From positions 1 to 11,281 of the forward strand of contig CAYLSV010000106.1 of assembly GCA_964386435.1 (NCBI GenBank): DNA of 11,281 nucleotides, read 5' to 3'. How positions within the stretch are numbered: position 1 is the stretch's first letter; each line of letters begins with the position of its first letter. The notes under the pieces were generated by a model, which was not told the DNA's origin, ran no database searches, and saw only the letters and a list, made by a program, of their open reading frames with translations. Source of the stretch: CAYLSV01 sp964386435 (lineage in GTDB: Bacteria > Planctomycetota > Phycisphaerae > Tepidisphaerales > Tepidisphaeraceae). The position numbers and the translations under genes are program-made. Positions 5,567-11,209 of the stretch are shown here, in pieces.

Positions 5567-5932
5567 TTAGTTGGCTTCGGCGACGCCGACGGTGATCTGG
5601 CTGGTGCGTTTCATGATCGGGTGGGCCTTGCCGCGGTCCTTGGGTTGGAACCGCTTGATGGTCGGCCCCTCATCGGCACGTGCGAGGCTGACAACCAGGT
5701 TGCCGCTGCCCTGGGCCGTCTCCTGGTCGTAGTAGTTGGCCACGGCCGACTTGACGACCTTCTCGACGAACATGCTGCCGCGCCGCTTGTTGAACTTGAG
5801 CACGGCCAGCGCGTCGTCGATCTGCCGGCCGCGGATCATGTCCAGCACGAGCCGGACCTTGCGCGGCGAGATGCGAGCGAAGCGGTGCGTCGCCGTGTAC
5901 TCGGTGGTGCCGTCGGAGAGGGTGGTTGCCAT
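5567..5932 (-). CDS. rplV: 50S ribosomal protein L22
   Basis: The 121-aa protein has the L22 landmarks: HRFARISPRKVRLVLDMIRG (about 16-35), the central EKVVKSAVANYYDQE helix, and the tip/strand region ADEGPTIKRFQPKDRGKAHP followed by IMKRTSQITV. Its beta-hairpin lines the exit tunnel and is the site of macrolide-resistance changes in other bacteria. The SD AAAGGAC lies 8 nt before the ATG, in the 39-nt gap after S19. That gap also contains a palindromic TTACGTAA core (5949-5956), which I cannot interpret. Confidence 0.97.
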   Translation of the reverse strand: MATTLSDGTTEYTATHRFARISPRKVRLVLDMIRGRQIDDALAVLKFNKRRGSMFVEKVVKSAVANYYDQETAQGSGNLVVSLARADEGPTIKRFQPKDRGKAHPIMKRTSQITVGVAEAN

Positions 5933-5971
5933 CGTCGTGGTCCTTTACTTACGTAACTTTTCGCCGCTGGC

Positions 5972-6235
5972 TTAGCGCCGCTTGTTGTCGCCGTGGCCCT
6001 TGAAGGTACGGGTCGGGCTGAACTCGCCGAGCTTGTGGCCGACCATGTCCTCGGTGACGAACACGCGGATGAACTGGCGGCCGTTGTGGACCTCGAAGGT
6101 CTTGCCGACGAACTCGGGGATGATCGTGCAGGCGCGACGCCAGGTCTTGATCGGCCGGCCGCCCTCGCCCTGAGCTTCCACCTTGAGGTAAAGCTTCTCG
6201 TCGACGTACGGCCCTTTTTTGCTGCTGCGGCTCAT
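5972..6235 (-). CDS. rpsS: 30S ribosomal protein S19
   Basis: The 87-aa protein starts MSRSSKKGPYVDEKLY and carries IKTWRRACTIIPEFVGKTFE, VHNGRQFIRVFVTEDMVGHK and LGEFSPTRTFKGH, the full S19 signature at standard length. It binds the 30S head with S13. AAGGA lies 6 nt before the ATG and overlaps the TAA stop of L2 (9-nt gap), a coupling arrangement. The leader CTAAGGAATCACC is identical to that of L6. Confidence 0.98.
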   Translation of the reverse strand: MSRSSKKGPYVDEKLYLKVEAQGEGGRPIKTWRRACTIIPEFVGKTFEVHNGRQFIRVFVTEDMVGHKLGEFSPTRTFKGHGDNKRR

Positions 6236-6244
6236 GGTGATTCC

Positions 6245-7114
6245 TTAGGCGTTGACGGTGACCTTGCGGGGCTGGTGCTTGCCCATCTTGCGGCGGCGCA
6301 GGATGAGTTTTTCCGAGTGCTTCTTGCGATCGCGGGTGACGCCGCCCTTGGCGGGGACGCCGGTGCGGCTGACCGGGTGGCGGCCGCCGTTGCTGCGGCC
6401 CTCGCCGCCGCCCAGCGGGTGGTCGATCGGGTTCTTGGCCTTGGCCCGGACGTGGGGCTTGATGCCGCGGTGCCGGTTGCGGCCGGCCTTGCCGATGCTG
6501 ACGTTCTGCCAGTCGGAGTTGCCGACCATGCCGATCGTCGCCCGGCAGCTGCTGAGCACCCGGCGCTGCTCACCGCTGGGCAGCGTGATGACGCAGTAGC
6601 GGCCTTCCTTCGCCGCCAGACGGGCCCGGTTGCCGGCCGAGCGGACGAGCTTGCCGCCCTGGCCGGGGTTGAGCTCGATGTTGTGGATCTCTAGGCCCGG
6701 CGGGATGTCCGAGAGGGCCATCGCGTTGCCGATCTGCGGCGGGCTGCCGGGGCCGGTCTGCACCGTCGCGCCCACGGCCAAGCCGTCGGGGGCGAGGATG
6801 TACATCTTCTCGTTGTCCTCGTACTGGATGAGGGCGATGAAGCAGGTGCGGTTCGGGTCGTACTCGATGGCGAGGACGGTGGCCTTGTCGCCGTCACGCT
6901 TGTTACGCTTGAAGTCGACCTTGCGGTACAGCTTCTTGTTACCACCGCCGCGGCCCTGGCAGGTGATGACGCCGTGGTGGTTGCGGCCGGTTGGGCGGCG
7001 CTTGCCCTCACACAACGACTTCTCCGGCTCGAACTTCGTGAGCACGGCCTTGTAATCGATCACGCTGCCGTTGCGGCGGCCGGGCGATGTGGGCTTGTAG
7101 ACTTTGACAGGCAT
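6245..7114 (-). CDS. rplB: 50S ribosomal protein L2
   Basis: The 289-aa protein starts MPVKVYKPTSPGRRN and carries GRNHHGVITCQGRGGGNKKL, YDPNRTCFIALIQYEDNEK, the central LAAKEGRYCVITLPSGE and the C-terminal GIKPHVRAKAKNPIDHPLGG-GEGRSNGGRHPVS. His232 (in DHPLGGGEGR) corresponds to the conserved peptidyl-transferase-associated His229 of E. coli. The next His of the E. coli motif (HPHGGG) is Leu here, a position I believe varies between phyla. The C-terminus extends about 14 residues beyond the RRRK that normally ends the protein. No SD precedes the ATG (ATTACTCCCTACGCC). The gap to L23 holds element D. Confidence 0.98.
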   Translation of the reverse strand: MPVKVYKPTSPGRRNGSVIDYKAVLTKFEPEKSLCEGKRRPTGRNHHGVITCQGRGGGNKKLYRKVDFKRNKRDGDKATVLAIEYDPNRTCFIALIQYEDNEKMYILAPDGLAVGATVQTGPGSPPQIGNAMALSDIPPGLEIHNIELNPGQGGKLVRSAGNRARLAAKEGRYCVITLPSGEQRRVLSSCRATIGMVGNSDWQNVSIGKAGRNRHRGIKPHVRAKAKNPIDHPLGGGEGRSNGGRHPVSRTGVPAKGGVTRDRKKHSEKLILRRRKMGKHQPRKVTVNA

Positions 7115-7121
7115 GGCGTAG

Positions 7122-7192
7122 GGAGTAATGAGTGATGAGTAATAAGTAATGAGTTCCGGACTCGGTGCTCGGTACTTCGTACTCGGTACTCC
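7122..7192. repeat. Period-7 palindromic intergenic element D (L23-L2 gap), different heptamer
   Basis: The left arm is GAGTAAT, GAGTGAT, GAGTAAT, AAGTAAT, GAGT (7123-7154). After a 5-nt centre TCCGG the right arm is ACTCGGT, GCTCGGT, ACTTCGT, ACTCGGT, ACTCC (7160-7192). Both arms are 33 nt in exact register, with 21 of 33 positions complementary; the GAGT/ACTC core of each unit is conserved and the other three bases differ by arm. It is built like elements A-C but from an unrelated heptamer and gives no SD for L2. Confidence 0.85.
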
Positions 7193-7194
7193 GG

Positions 7195-7473
7195 CTAGAA
7201 CAAATCGATGCGGTCGTCGCCGGCGAGGACGACGATGGCCCGCTTGACGGTCGGCTTGGCGAAGGTGCCGAACTTGTTCCGCTTGCTCTTGCCCTTGCGG
7301 ACGGCGATGCGGACTTCGGCGACCTTGACGTTGTACAGCTCGCCGATGGCGCGCTTGACGCTGTGCTTGTCAGCCTTGGGGCTCACGTGGAAGACGTAGG
7401 CGTTGTGGCGGGCGGCCTGCCAGGTCGTCTTCTCGGTGATAATCGGCTTGACGAGGATTTCGGTGGCGTCCAT
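7195..7473 (-). CDS. rplW: 50S ribosomal protein L23
   Basis: The 92-aa protein matches L23 with ILVKPIITEKTTWQAARHNA, the KHSVKRAIGELYNVKVAEVR core, and the basic loop RKGKSKRNKFGTFAKPTVKR. L23 is the docking site for trigger factor and SRP at the tunnel exit. In E. coli the trigger-factor contact is Glu18; here the equivalent region carries TEKTTW. GAGGA lies 6 nt before the ATG, 15 nt after L4, so it is probably coupled to L4. Confidence 0.96.
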   Translation of the reverse strand: MDATEILVKPIITEKTTWQAARHNAYVFHVSPKADKHSVKRAIGELYNVKVAEVRIAVRKGKSKRNKFGTFAKPTVKRAIVVLAGDDRIDLF

Positions 7474-7488
7474 GGAAGTGTCCTCGGG

Positions 7489-8139
7489 TTAGGCGGCGGC
7501 GGTCGTGTCAGCCGTGCCGTTGACGAACTCGGTGAGGCCGGCCTTGCTGATGAGCAGGGTGCGGCGGTTGAGCAGGTCGCCGGCGTTGAGCTGGCGGGTG
7601 GTGGTCAGGTACGTTTTGGGCAGGTTGCGGCTGGCGCGGTAGAGGCCGACGTCGCCGAACTCCTGCTCGTTGCGGCAGTAGAGGACGCTGCCGTCAATGC
7701 CCAGCTTGCCCATGACGGCGGCCATGAGCTTGGTCTTGGGCTCGTCGAGCTTGATGCCGTCAACAACCTTGACCTCGCCGCTCTGCAGTTTGCTGAGCAA
7801 GGCGTTGCGGGCGGCGAGGCGGCGCTGCTGCTTGGGCATGCGCTGGTCGAAGTCCCGCGGCACCTTCTGGTGGGCGTGGCCGCCGCCGCGGCGGATGGGG
7901 TTCCGCTTGGTGCCCATGCGGGCATTGCCGGTGCCCTTCTGGCGGTACATCTTTTTGGTCGAGCCGCTGACTTCGCCGCGGTTCTTCGTCTTGACGCTGC
8001 CCTGCCGCTTGTTGGCGTGGTACATCACGACGGCCTGCTTGAGAAGGGCCGGGCGGACCTCGCCGCCGAGCTTGGCCGGGTCGATCTGGATCGACTCGAT
8101 CTGCTCACCCTGCTGGTTGTACACGGGAACTTCGATCAT
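7489..8139 (-). CDS. rplD: 50S ribosomal protein L4
   Basis: The 216-aa protein has the L4 globular domain and the extended tunnel loop: TKKMYRQKGTGNARMGTKRN (61-80) followed by PIRRGGGHAHQKVPRDF, then KQQRRLAARNALLSKL and a C-terminal LNAGDLLNRRTLLISKAGL. L4 lines the exit tunnel with L22. In gammaproteobacteria it also represses its own operon by acting on the S10 leader; such a leader is visible here only as hairpins upstream of rpsJ. It has the strongest SD of the window, AAAGGAG 6 nt before the ATG. Length is slightly above the E. coli 201 aa because of an N-terminal and a short Ala-rich C-terminal addition. Confidence 0.97.
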   Translation of the reverse strand: MIEVPVYNQQGEQIESIQIDPAKLGGEVRPALLKQAVVMYHANKRQGSVKTKNRGEVSGSTKKMYRQKGTGNARMGTKRNPIRRGGGHAHQKVPRDFDQRMPKQQRRLAARNALLSKLQSGEVKVVDGIKLDEPKTKLMAAVMGKLGIDGSVLYCRNEQEFGDVGLYRASRNLPKTYLTTTRQLNAGDLLNRRTLLISKAGLTEFVNGTADTTAAA

Positions 8140-8170
8140 CGGAGTCTCCTTTGGGGTTCAGGGTGAGGGG

Positions 8171-8830
8171 TTAGTCGTCGCTGACGGCGGGTTGCTTCAT
8201 GGAGGCCGACAAGTGGACCAGGCCGTTCTTGCCGCCGGGGACGCAGCCCTTGACGAAGAGTAGGTTTTTCTCGACGTCGTAGCCGAGGATCTGGTGGTTG
8301 CGGCTGGTGATCCGCTCGTTGCCCATGCGGCCTGCCATGCGCAAACCCTTCTTGGGCCGGCCGTTGAAGCCGCGGTTGGTGGCCCGGCCGCCGATGCTGC
8401 CCGGCGAGCGGTGCTTCCGCTCGGTGCCGTGGCTGGCGGGCTGGCCGCCGAAGTTGTGCCGCTTCATGACGCCGGCGGTGCCCTTACCCTTGCTAATGCC
8501 GACAACGTCGACGTTGATGATGCCCTCAAAGACGTCGACCTTGATGACGTCGCCGACGTTCTTGTCGGCGGCGTCCTTCAGGCGGACCTCGCCGAAGTAC
8601 CGCTTGGGCGACGTGCCGGCCTTGGCGGCGTGGCCGATCATCGGCAGGGTGCTGTGCTTGGGCTTGACGTCGCCGAAGCCGAGTTGGACGGCGTGGTAGC
8701 CGTCGTCCTCGCCGCGGACGGCGGTGACGACGCACGGCCCGGCCTCGAGGACGGTGGCAGGGACGTTCTTGCCGTCCTTGTCGTACAGCCGGGTCATGCC
8801 GACTTTGGTTGCGAGCAGTGCGGGGGTCAT
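8171..8830 (-). CDS. rplC: 50S ribosomal protein L3
   Basis: The 219-aa protein starts MTPALLATKVGMTRLYDKDG and carries the L3 signature GISKGKGTAGVMKRHNFGGQ (111-130), then ASHGTERKHRSPGSIGGRAT and RMAGRMGNERITSRNHQI. Gln130 aligns with the Gln that is methylated in E. coli L3. L3 initiates 50S assembly and reaches to the peptidyl-transferase centre. There is no clear SD (GGTAAGACCCG before ATG). It follows S10 only after 297 nt that include a terminator-like hairpin, so its expression may be partly independent of rpsJ. Confidence 0.97.
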   Translation of the reverse strand: MTPALLATKVGMTRLYDKDGKNVPATVLEAGPCVVTAVRGEDDGYHAVQLGFGDVKPKHSTLPMIGHAAKAGTSPKRYFGEVRLKDAADKNVGDVIKVDVFEGIINVDVVGISKGKGTAGVMKRHNFGGQPASHGTERKHRSPGSIGGRATNRGFNGRPKKGLRMAGRMGNERITSRNHQILGYDVEKNLLFVKGCVPGGKNGLVHLSASMKQPAVSDD

Positions 8831-9082
8831 CGGGTCTTACCGGCCAGAGCATCACGGGAGGCTGAGCCTGCCTGTGCTGGGTAGCCGACTCCTTGCGGGG
8901 TTCGGTGGCGGTTATCCGCCGACGTACTTTCTCCGGCGGCGTCTCCGCCCCACCCTTTCGGTGCGGGGCGGCGCGGGTTCTGCGTTGAACCCCACGCCTC
9001 CGGTGGTGCTTTGCCGGCCGCGGGTGTCTGGTCCGGGCCGGTTGAACTCGTGGAACGGCGGGCAAAACCCGTCCGGCCCATG
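8831..9082 (-). other. Hairpin-rich non-coding interval (possible rplC leader)
   Basis: About 250 nt separate the post-rpsJ terminator from rplC. I see at least four inverted repeats: GGCGG-TTAT-CCGCC (8907-8920); CCGCCCCACC (8945-8954) with GGT-GC-GGGGCGG (8960-8971); GGGTTC (8975-8980) with GAACCC (8987-8992); and CCGGCC (9014-9019) with GGCCGG (9036-9041). No convincing promoter was found. An open frame on the minus strand from 9081 to 8827 overlaps the L3 start by ATGA, but its composition looks non-coding. The interval could be a structured leader controlling the L3-S5 genes, or an independent small RNA. Confidence 0.4.
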
Positions 9083-9113
9083 AAAAAGGCCCCGCCTCGG
9101 GGGAGGCTGGGCC
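9083..9113 (-). terminator. Rho-independent terminator-like hairpin after rpsJ
   Basis: On the minus strand the stem GGCCCAGCCTC (9113-9103), loop CCCC and GAGGCGGGGCC (9098-9088) form 10 of 11 pairs. TTTTT (9087-9083) follows immediately. It begins 15 nt after the rpsJ stop codon, so it would terminate, at least in part, the rpsJ transcript before rplC. Confidence 0.7.
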
Positions 9114-9127
9114 ATTGAACTACATCA

Positions 9128-9442
9128 TCAGGTGCTGGCCTTGATTTTGACGAACACGCCCGCCGGGACGACGAGGCGGTTGAGCGACTCCACGGTGCGG
9201 CCGGTCGGCTCGCTGATGTCGATCATCCGCTTGTGCGTGCGCATCTCGAACTGCTCGCGGGCCTTCTTGTTGACGTGCGGGCTGCGCAGCACGGTCCAGC
9301 GTTCCACCCGCGTCGGCAACGGCACGGGGCCGCACACCTTGGCGTTGGTCCGCTTGGCCTGTTCGACGATCTCCTTGGCGCTGGCATCCAGCGCCCGGTG
9401 GTCGTAGGCCTCCATGCGAATGCGGATCTTGTCGCCCGTCAT
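9128..9442 (-). CDS. rpsJ: 30S ribosomal protein S10
   Basis: The 104-aa protein is standard in length and starts MTGDKIRIRMEAYDHRALDA. It continues with AKEIVEQAKRTNAKVCGPVP, LPTRVERWTVLRSPHVNKKA and the signature REQFEMRTHKRMIDI, ending VPAGVFVKIKAST. S10 binds the 30S head and in many bacteria also acts as NusE in transcription antitermination, which is relevant because terminator-like hairpins lie on both sides of its gene. The SD is weak (GGGAG, 11 nt upstream), and its GGG lies in a small hairpin. It is the first gene of the operon here, divergent from the aminotransferase. Confidence 0.97.
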   Translation of the reverse strand: MTGDKIRIRMEAYDHRALDASAKEIVEQAKRTNAKVCGPVPLPTRVERWTVLRSPHVNKKAREQFEMRTHKRMIDISEPTGRTVESLNRLVVPAGVFVKIKAST

Positions 9443-9455
9443 CGTTCAGCTCGCT

Positions 9456-9525
9456 CCCGCGTGCCTTGCGGGCCGCGTCTCGTGGTTCAAGGTCTCACCT
9501 GGGTGAGTCGCCGGACCATCCGGCG
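9456..9525 (-). promoter_or_regulatory. Downstream hairpins of the rpsJ leader
   Basis: Three inverted repeats lie between the attenuator-like hairpin and the rpsJ start. A perfect 7-bp stem pairs CGCCGGA (9509-9515) with TCCGGCG (9519-9525). CTCAC (9494-9498) pairs with GTGAG (9503-9507). CCCGC (9456-9460) pairs with GCGGG (9468-9472), and the latter stem covers part of the weak GGGAG SD. These could be alternative structures linked to regulation of S10 translation or attenuation. Confidence 0.45.
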
Positions 9526-9531
9526 TCTCAT

Positions 9532-9562
9532 AAAAAGTTGCCGCCCAACAGCGTCGGGCGGC
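9532..9562 (-). terminator. Attenuator-like terminator hairpin in the rpsJ leader
   Basis: On the minus strand GCCGCCC (9562-9556), loop GACGCTGTT, GGGCGGC (9546-9540) form a perfect 7-bp GC stem. AAC and then TTTTT (9536-9532) follow. No minus-strand gene lies upstream in the window, so it is not the end of another operon visible here. It falls within the predicted rpsJ mRNA leader, about 90 nt before the ATG. This is the layout expected of transcription attenuation. Confidence 0.55.
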
Positions 9563-9572
9563 CCGTCGTGTG

Positions 9573-9602
9573 CCTTGCACATGCGTTGCCGCCAGTGCAA
9601 GG
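9573..9602 (-). promoter_or_regulatory. 5' hairpin of the rpsJ leader
   Basis: CCTTGCAC (9573-9580) and GTGCAAGG (9595-9602) are a perfect 8-bp inverted repeat around a 14-nt loop. It would sit at the extreme 5' end of a transcript starting about 7 nt past the -10 box. The minus-strand string GCAAGGCAC of its 3' arm recurs at 9469-9461 next to the rpsJ SD, so the 5' arm CCTTGC could pair with either copy. Confidence 0.5.
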
Positions 9603-9608
9603 TCGGGT

Positions 9609-9636
9609 AGGATAGGCACGGGCTATTGAGCGTCAA
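9609..9636 (-). promoter_or_regulatory. Predicted sigma70-type promoter for rpsJ
   Basis: On the minus strand TTGACG (9636-9631, 5 of 6 to TTGACA) and TATCCT (9614-9609, 4 of 6 to TATAAT) are separated by 16 nt. The predicted start, around 9602, gives a leader of about 160 nt. It is the best promoter-like match I found in the divergent interval, but it was found by eye only. Confidence 0.45.
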
Positions 9637-9656
9637 CCTGACATCGGTGATTTTCG

Positions 9657-9744
9657 TCGGTCCGTGGTCGGTTGTCAGCGATCAGTTGCTGTACTCTATC
9701 GTGCTTTTGCCAGCGTGAGCTGCGGACCACGAGCAACGGACCAC
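9657..9744. repeat. Looser period-7 element E upstream of the aminotransferase
   Basis: Left heptamers TCGGTCC, GTGGTCG, GTTGTCA, GCGATCA, GTTGCTG run from 9657 to 9691. After about 32 nt, the complementary-type units GGACCAC, GAGCAAC, GGACCAC (9724-9744) follow. The reverse complement of the right arm is GTGGTCC, GTTGCTC, GTGGTCC, the same word family as the left arm. The copy is more degenerate than A-D, and it precedes a gene unrelated to ribosomes. Confidence 0.55.
9672..9700 (+). promoter_or_regulatory. Weak candidate promoter for the aminotransferase
   Basis: TTGTCA (9672-9677, 5 of 6) is followed after 17 nt by TCTATC (9695-9700, only 3 of 6 to TATAAT). It lies inside the left arm of element E. 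I list it because nothing better is visible before the plus-strand gene. Confidence 0.2.
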
Positions 9745-9756
9745 ATACCATGTCTC

Positions 9757-10899
9757 ATGCCCTTCGACCCCGGCTCGCTGATCTCCGGCCGCGCCAGGGC
9801 GGTCGACTCCAGCGGCATCCGCAAGGTCTTCGATCTGGCGGCGAAGCTGTCGGACCCGATCAACCTGTCAATCGGCTTGCCCGATTTTGACGTGCCCGAG
9901 GCGGTGAAGGACGCGGCGGCCGAGGCGGTGCGGGCCGGGTTCAACCGGTACACGCCGACGCAGGGCATCAGCCCGCTGCGCGATCGGCTGCACAGTGACC
10001 TGCAGCAGGAACTAAGCCGCGACCCCGGCGACGTTGTCATCACCAGCGGCGTCAGCGGCGGGTTGTACCTCTCGATCCTGGCCCTCATCGACCCCGGCGA
10101 CGAGGTGCTGTTCCTCGACCCGTACTTCGTCATGTACCGCCACCTCCTGACGATGGCCGGCGGCAAGTCGGTGGCGATCGACTCCTACCCGCACTTCCGG
10201 TTCGATGCCGACCAGGTCGAGCGGGCGATCACGCCGCGGACCAAAATGCTGATCCTCAACTCCCCCGGCAACCCGACCGGCGTGACCCTCAGCCACGAGG
10301 AGCAACAGGCGGCCATCCGGTTGTGCGAGAAGCACAACCTGATTTTGCTCAGCGACGAAATTTACAACGATTTCCGCTTCGGCGACGCCCCGCCCAGCCC
10401 GGCGGCAGAGTACGAGAACACGCTCTTGCTCCGCGGCTTCAGCAAGAGCCACGGCATGACCGGCTGGCGGGTCGCCTACGTTGCCGGGCCCTCGGCCATC
10501 GTCCAGCAGATGGCGAAGCTGCAGCAGTACACTTACGTCTGCGCCCCCTCGCCCTTCCAGCACGCGGCCGTGGCGGCGATGGATGTTGACATGAGCGCGC
10601 ATTTCGCCGCCTACCGCCACAAGCGGGATCTGGTGGTGGACGCCCTCGGTGGGGCGTTCGAGCTGACGCCGCCGGACGGGGCGTTCTACGCCTTCCCCAA
10701 AGCTCCGGCCGGCATGACCGGCACCGACTTCTGCACGCAGGCCGTCGGCCGGAACGTGCTGGTCATCCCCGGCGGCGTGTTCAGCGACCGCGACACCCAC
10801 TTCCGCGTCAGCTTCGCCGCCCCCGACGACAAGCTCATCGAGGGCTGCCAGATCCTCGCCGATCTTGCCCGGAACCCGGTGAGCCATGCCACGCAGTGA
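9757..10899 (+). CDS. PLP-dependent aminotransferase, class I/II (fold type I)
   Basis: This 380-aa protein has every landmark of the aspartate-aminotransferase-like family. These are YTPTQGISPLRDRL (65-78), NSPGNPTGV with Asn172, SDEIYNDF with Asp200 (PLP ring nitrogen) and Tyr203, the Schiff-base Lys230 in GFSKSHGMTGWRVAYV, phosphate-binding Arg238, and Arg350 in HFRVSFA, which would bind the substrate alpha-carboxylate. It transfers an amino group between an amino acid and a 2-oxo acid in the cytosol; the substrate cannot be read from sequence. The frame is open back to a GTG at 9664, but that would translate element E, so the ATG before PFDPGSLISGRARAVDSSGI is chosen. The SD is weak. It is divergent from rpsJ and overlaps the next gene by 14 nt. 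Confidence 0.93.
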   Translation: MPFDPGSLISGRARAVDSSGIRKVFDLAAKLSDPINLSIGLPDFDVPEAVKDAAAEAVRAGFNRYTPTQGISPLRDRLHSDLQQELSRDPGDVVITSGVSGGLYLSILALIDPGDEVLFLDPYFVMYRHLLTMAGGKSVAIDSYPHFRFDADQVERAITPRTKMLILNSPGNPTGVTLSHEEQQAAIRLCEKHNLILLSDEIYNDFRFGDAPPSPAAEYENTLLLRGFSKSHGMTGWRVAYVAGPSAIVQQMAKLQQYTYVCAPSPFQHAAVAAMDVDMSAHFAAYRHKRDLVVDALGGAFELTPPDGAFYAFPKAPAGMTGTDFCTQAVGRNVLVIPGGVFSDRDTHFRVSFAAPDDKLIEGCQILADLARNPVSHATQ

Positions 10900-11209
10900 C
10901 CCGTCCCGCACCCCTGACGGCCGCTACATCGTCGTCCGCGGCCGCCTGTGGCGGGCGACCAACCCCAACCTCCCCGCCGACGAAGCCGCGCAGTGGCNNN
11001 NNNNNNNGCTCGCCCGCGGCGACATCCGCCGGGCGAACTTGACCGATGATGACACCTTGCGCCGGGAAGCCCGCCGCCGCGTCCACGAAGCCAAGCTCGC
11101 CCTCGGCGAACGCGGCCCCGTCTGGTGGACTGATGATCAACGCGACTACAACCGTTTCCTGGCGAAGAACACCCCGTACGCGGAGTGGTGGGCGGAACAG
11201 GAGAAGTAA
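10886..11209 (+). CDS. Small Trp-rich conserved hypothetical protein (contains assembly gap)
   Basis: The 107-aa protein overlaps the aminotransferase end by 14 nt in a different frame, so the two are probably co-translated. It starts MPRSDPSRTPDGRYIVVRGR and has LWRATNPNLP, then a helical Arg/Asp-rich middle, and ends with KLALGERGPVWWTDDQRDYN and FLAKNTPYAEWW. From memory this resembles a widespread family of uncharacterised short bacterial proteins sharing GRYIVVRGRLWRATNP and LGERGPVWWTDxxxDxNR; no function is known to me. Four residues (38-41) are hidden by ten Ns. The frame is consistent on both sides, so the gap length is probably right modulo 3. Confidence 0.8.
   Translation: MPRSDPSRTPDGRYIVVRGRLWRATNPNLPADEAAQWXXXXLARGDIRRANLTDDDTLRREARRRVHEAKLALGERGPVWWTDDQRDYNRFLAKNTPYAEWWAEQEK
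10998..11007. other. Assembly gap (10 Ns)
   Basis: Ten undetermined bases lie inside the small hypothetical gene. The reading frame is the same on both sides, in keeping with about ten missing bases. Confidence 0.99.

Noticed and set aside
5949..5956. TTACGTAA palindrome in the S19-L22 gap as an operator
   Set aside because: A single 8-bp palindrome inside an operon is too little evidence for a regulator site.
9029..9056. tRNA-like 3' end (TTCAA loop and terminal CCA) on the minus strand
   Set aside because: No complementary 5' acceptor strand TCCGGGCC is found about 70 nt upstream, the T-stem does not pair, and no anticodon arm is visible.
8827..9081. 84-codon minus-strand ORF between rpsJ and rplC, overlapping the L3 start by ATGA
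   Set aside because: The overlap is attractive as translational coupling, but the start lies directly after a terminator U-run with no SD, and the peptide is low-complexity and matches nothing I know. It probably results from lack of stops in GC-rich hairpin DNA.
9664..9756. GTG start 31 codons upstream for the aminotransferase
   Set aside because: The added residues are a translation of element E, are Cys/Ser/Arg-rich and are not typical of the family. The ATG at 9757 gives a standard length.
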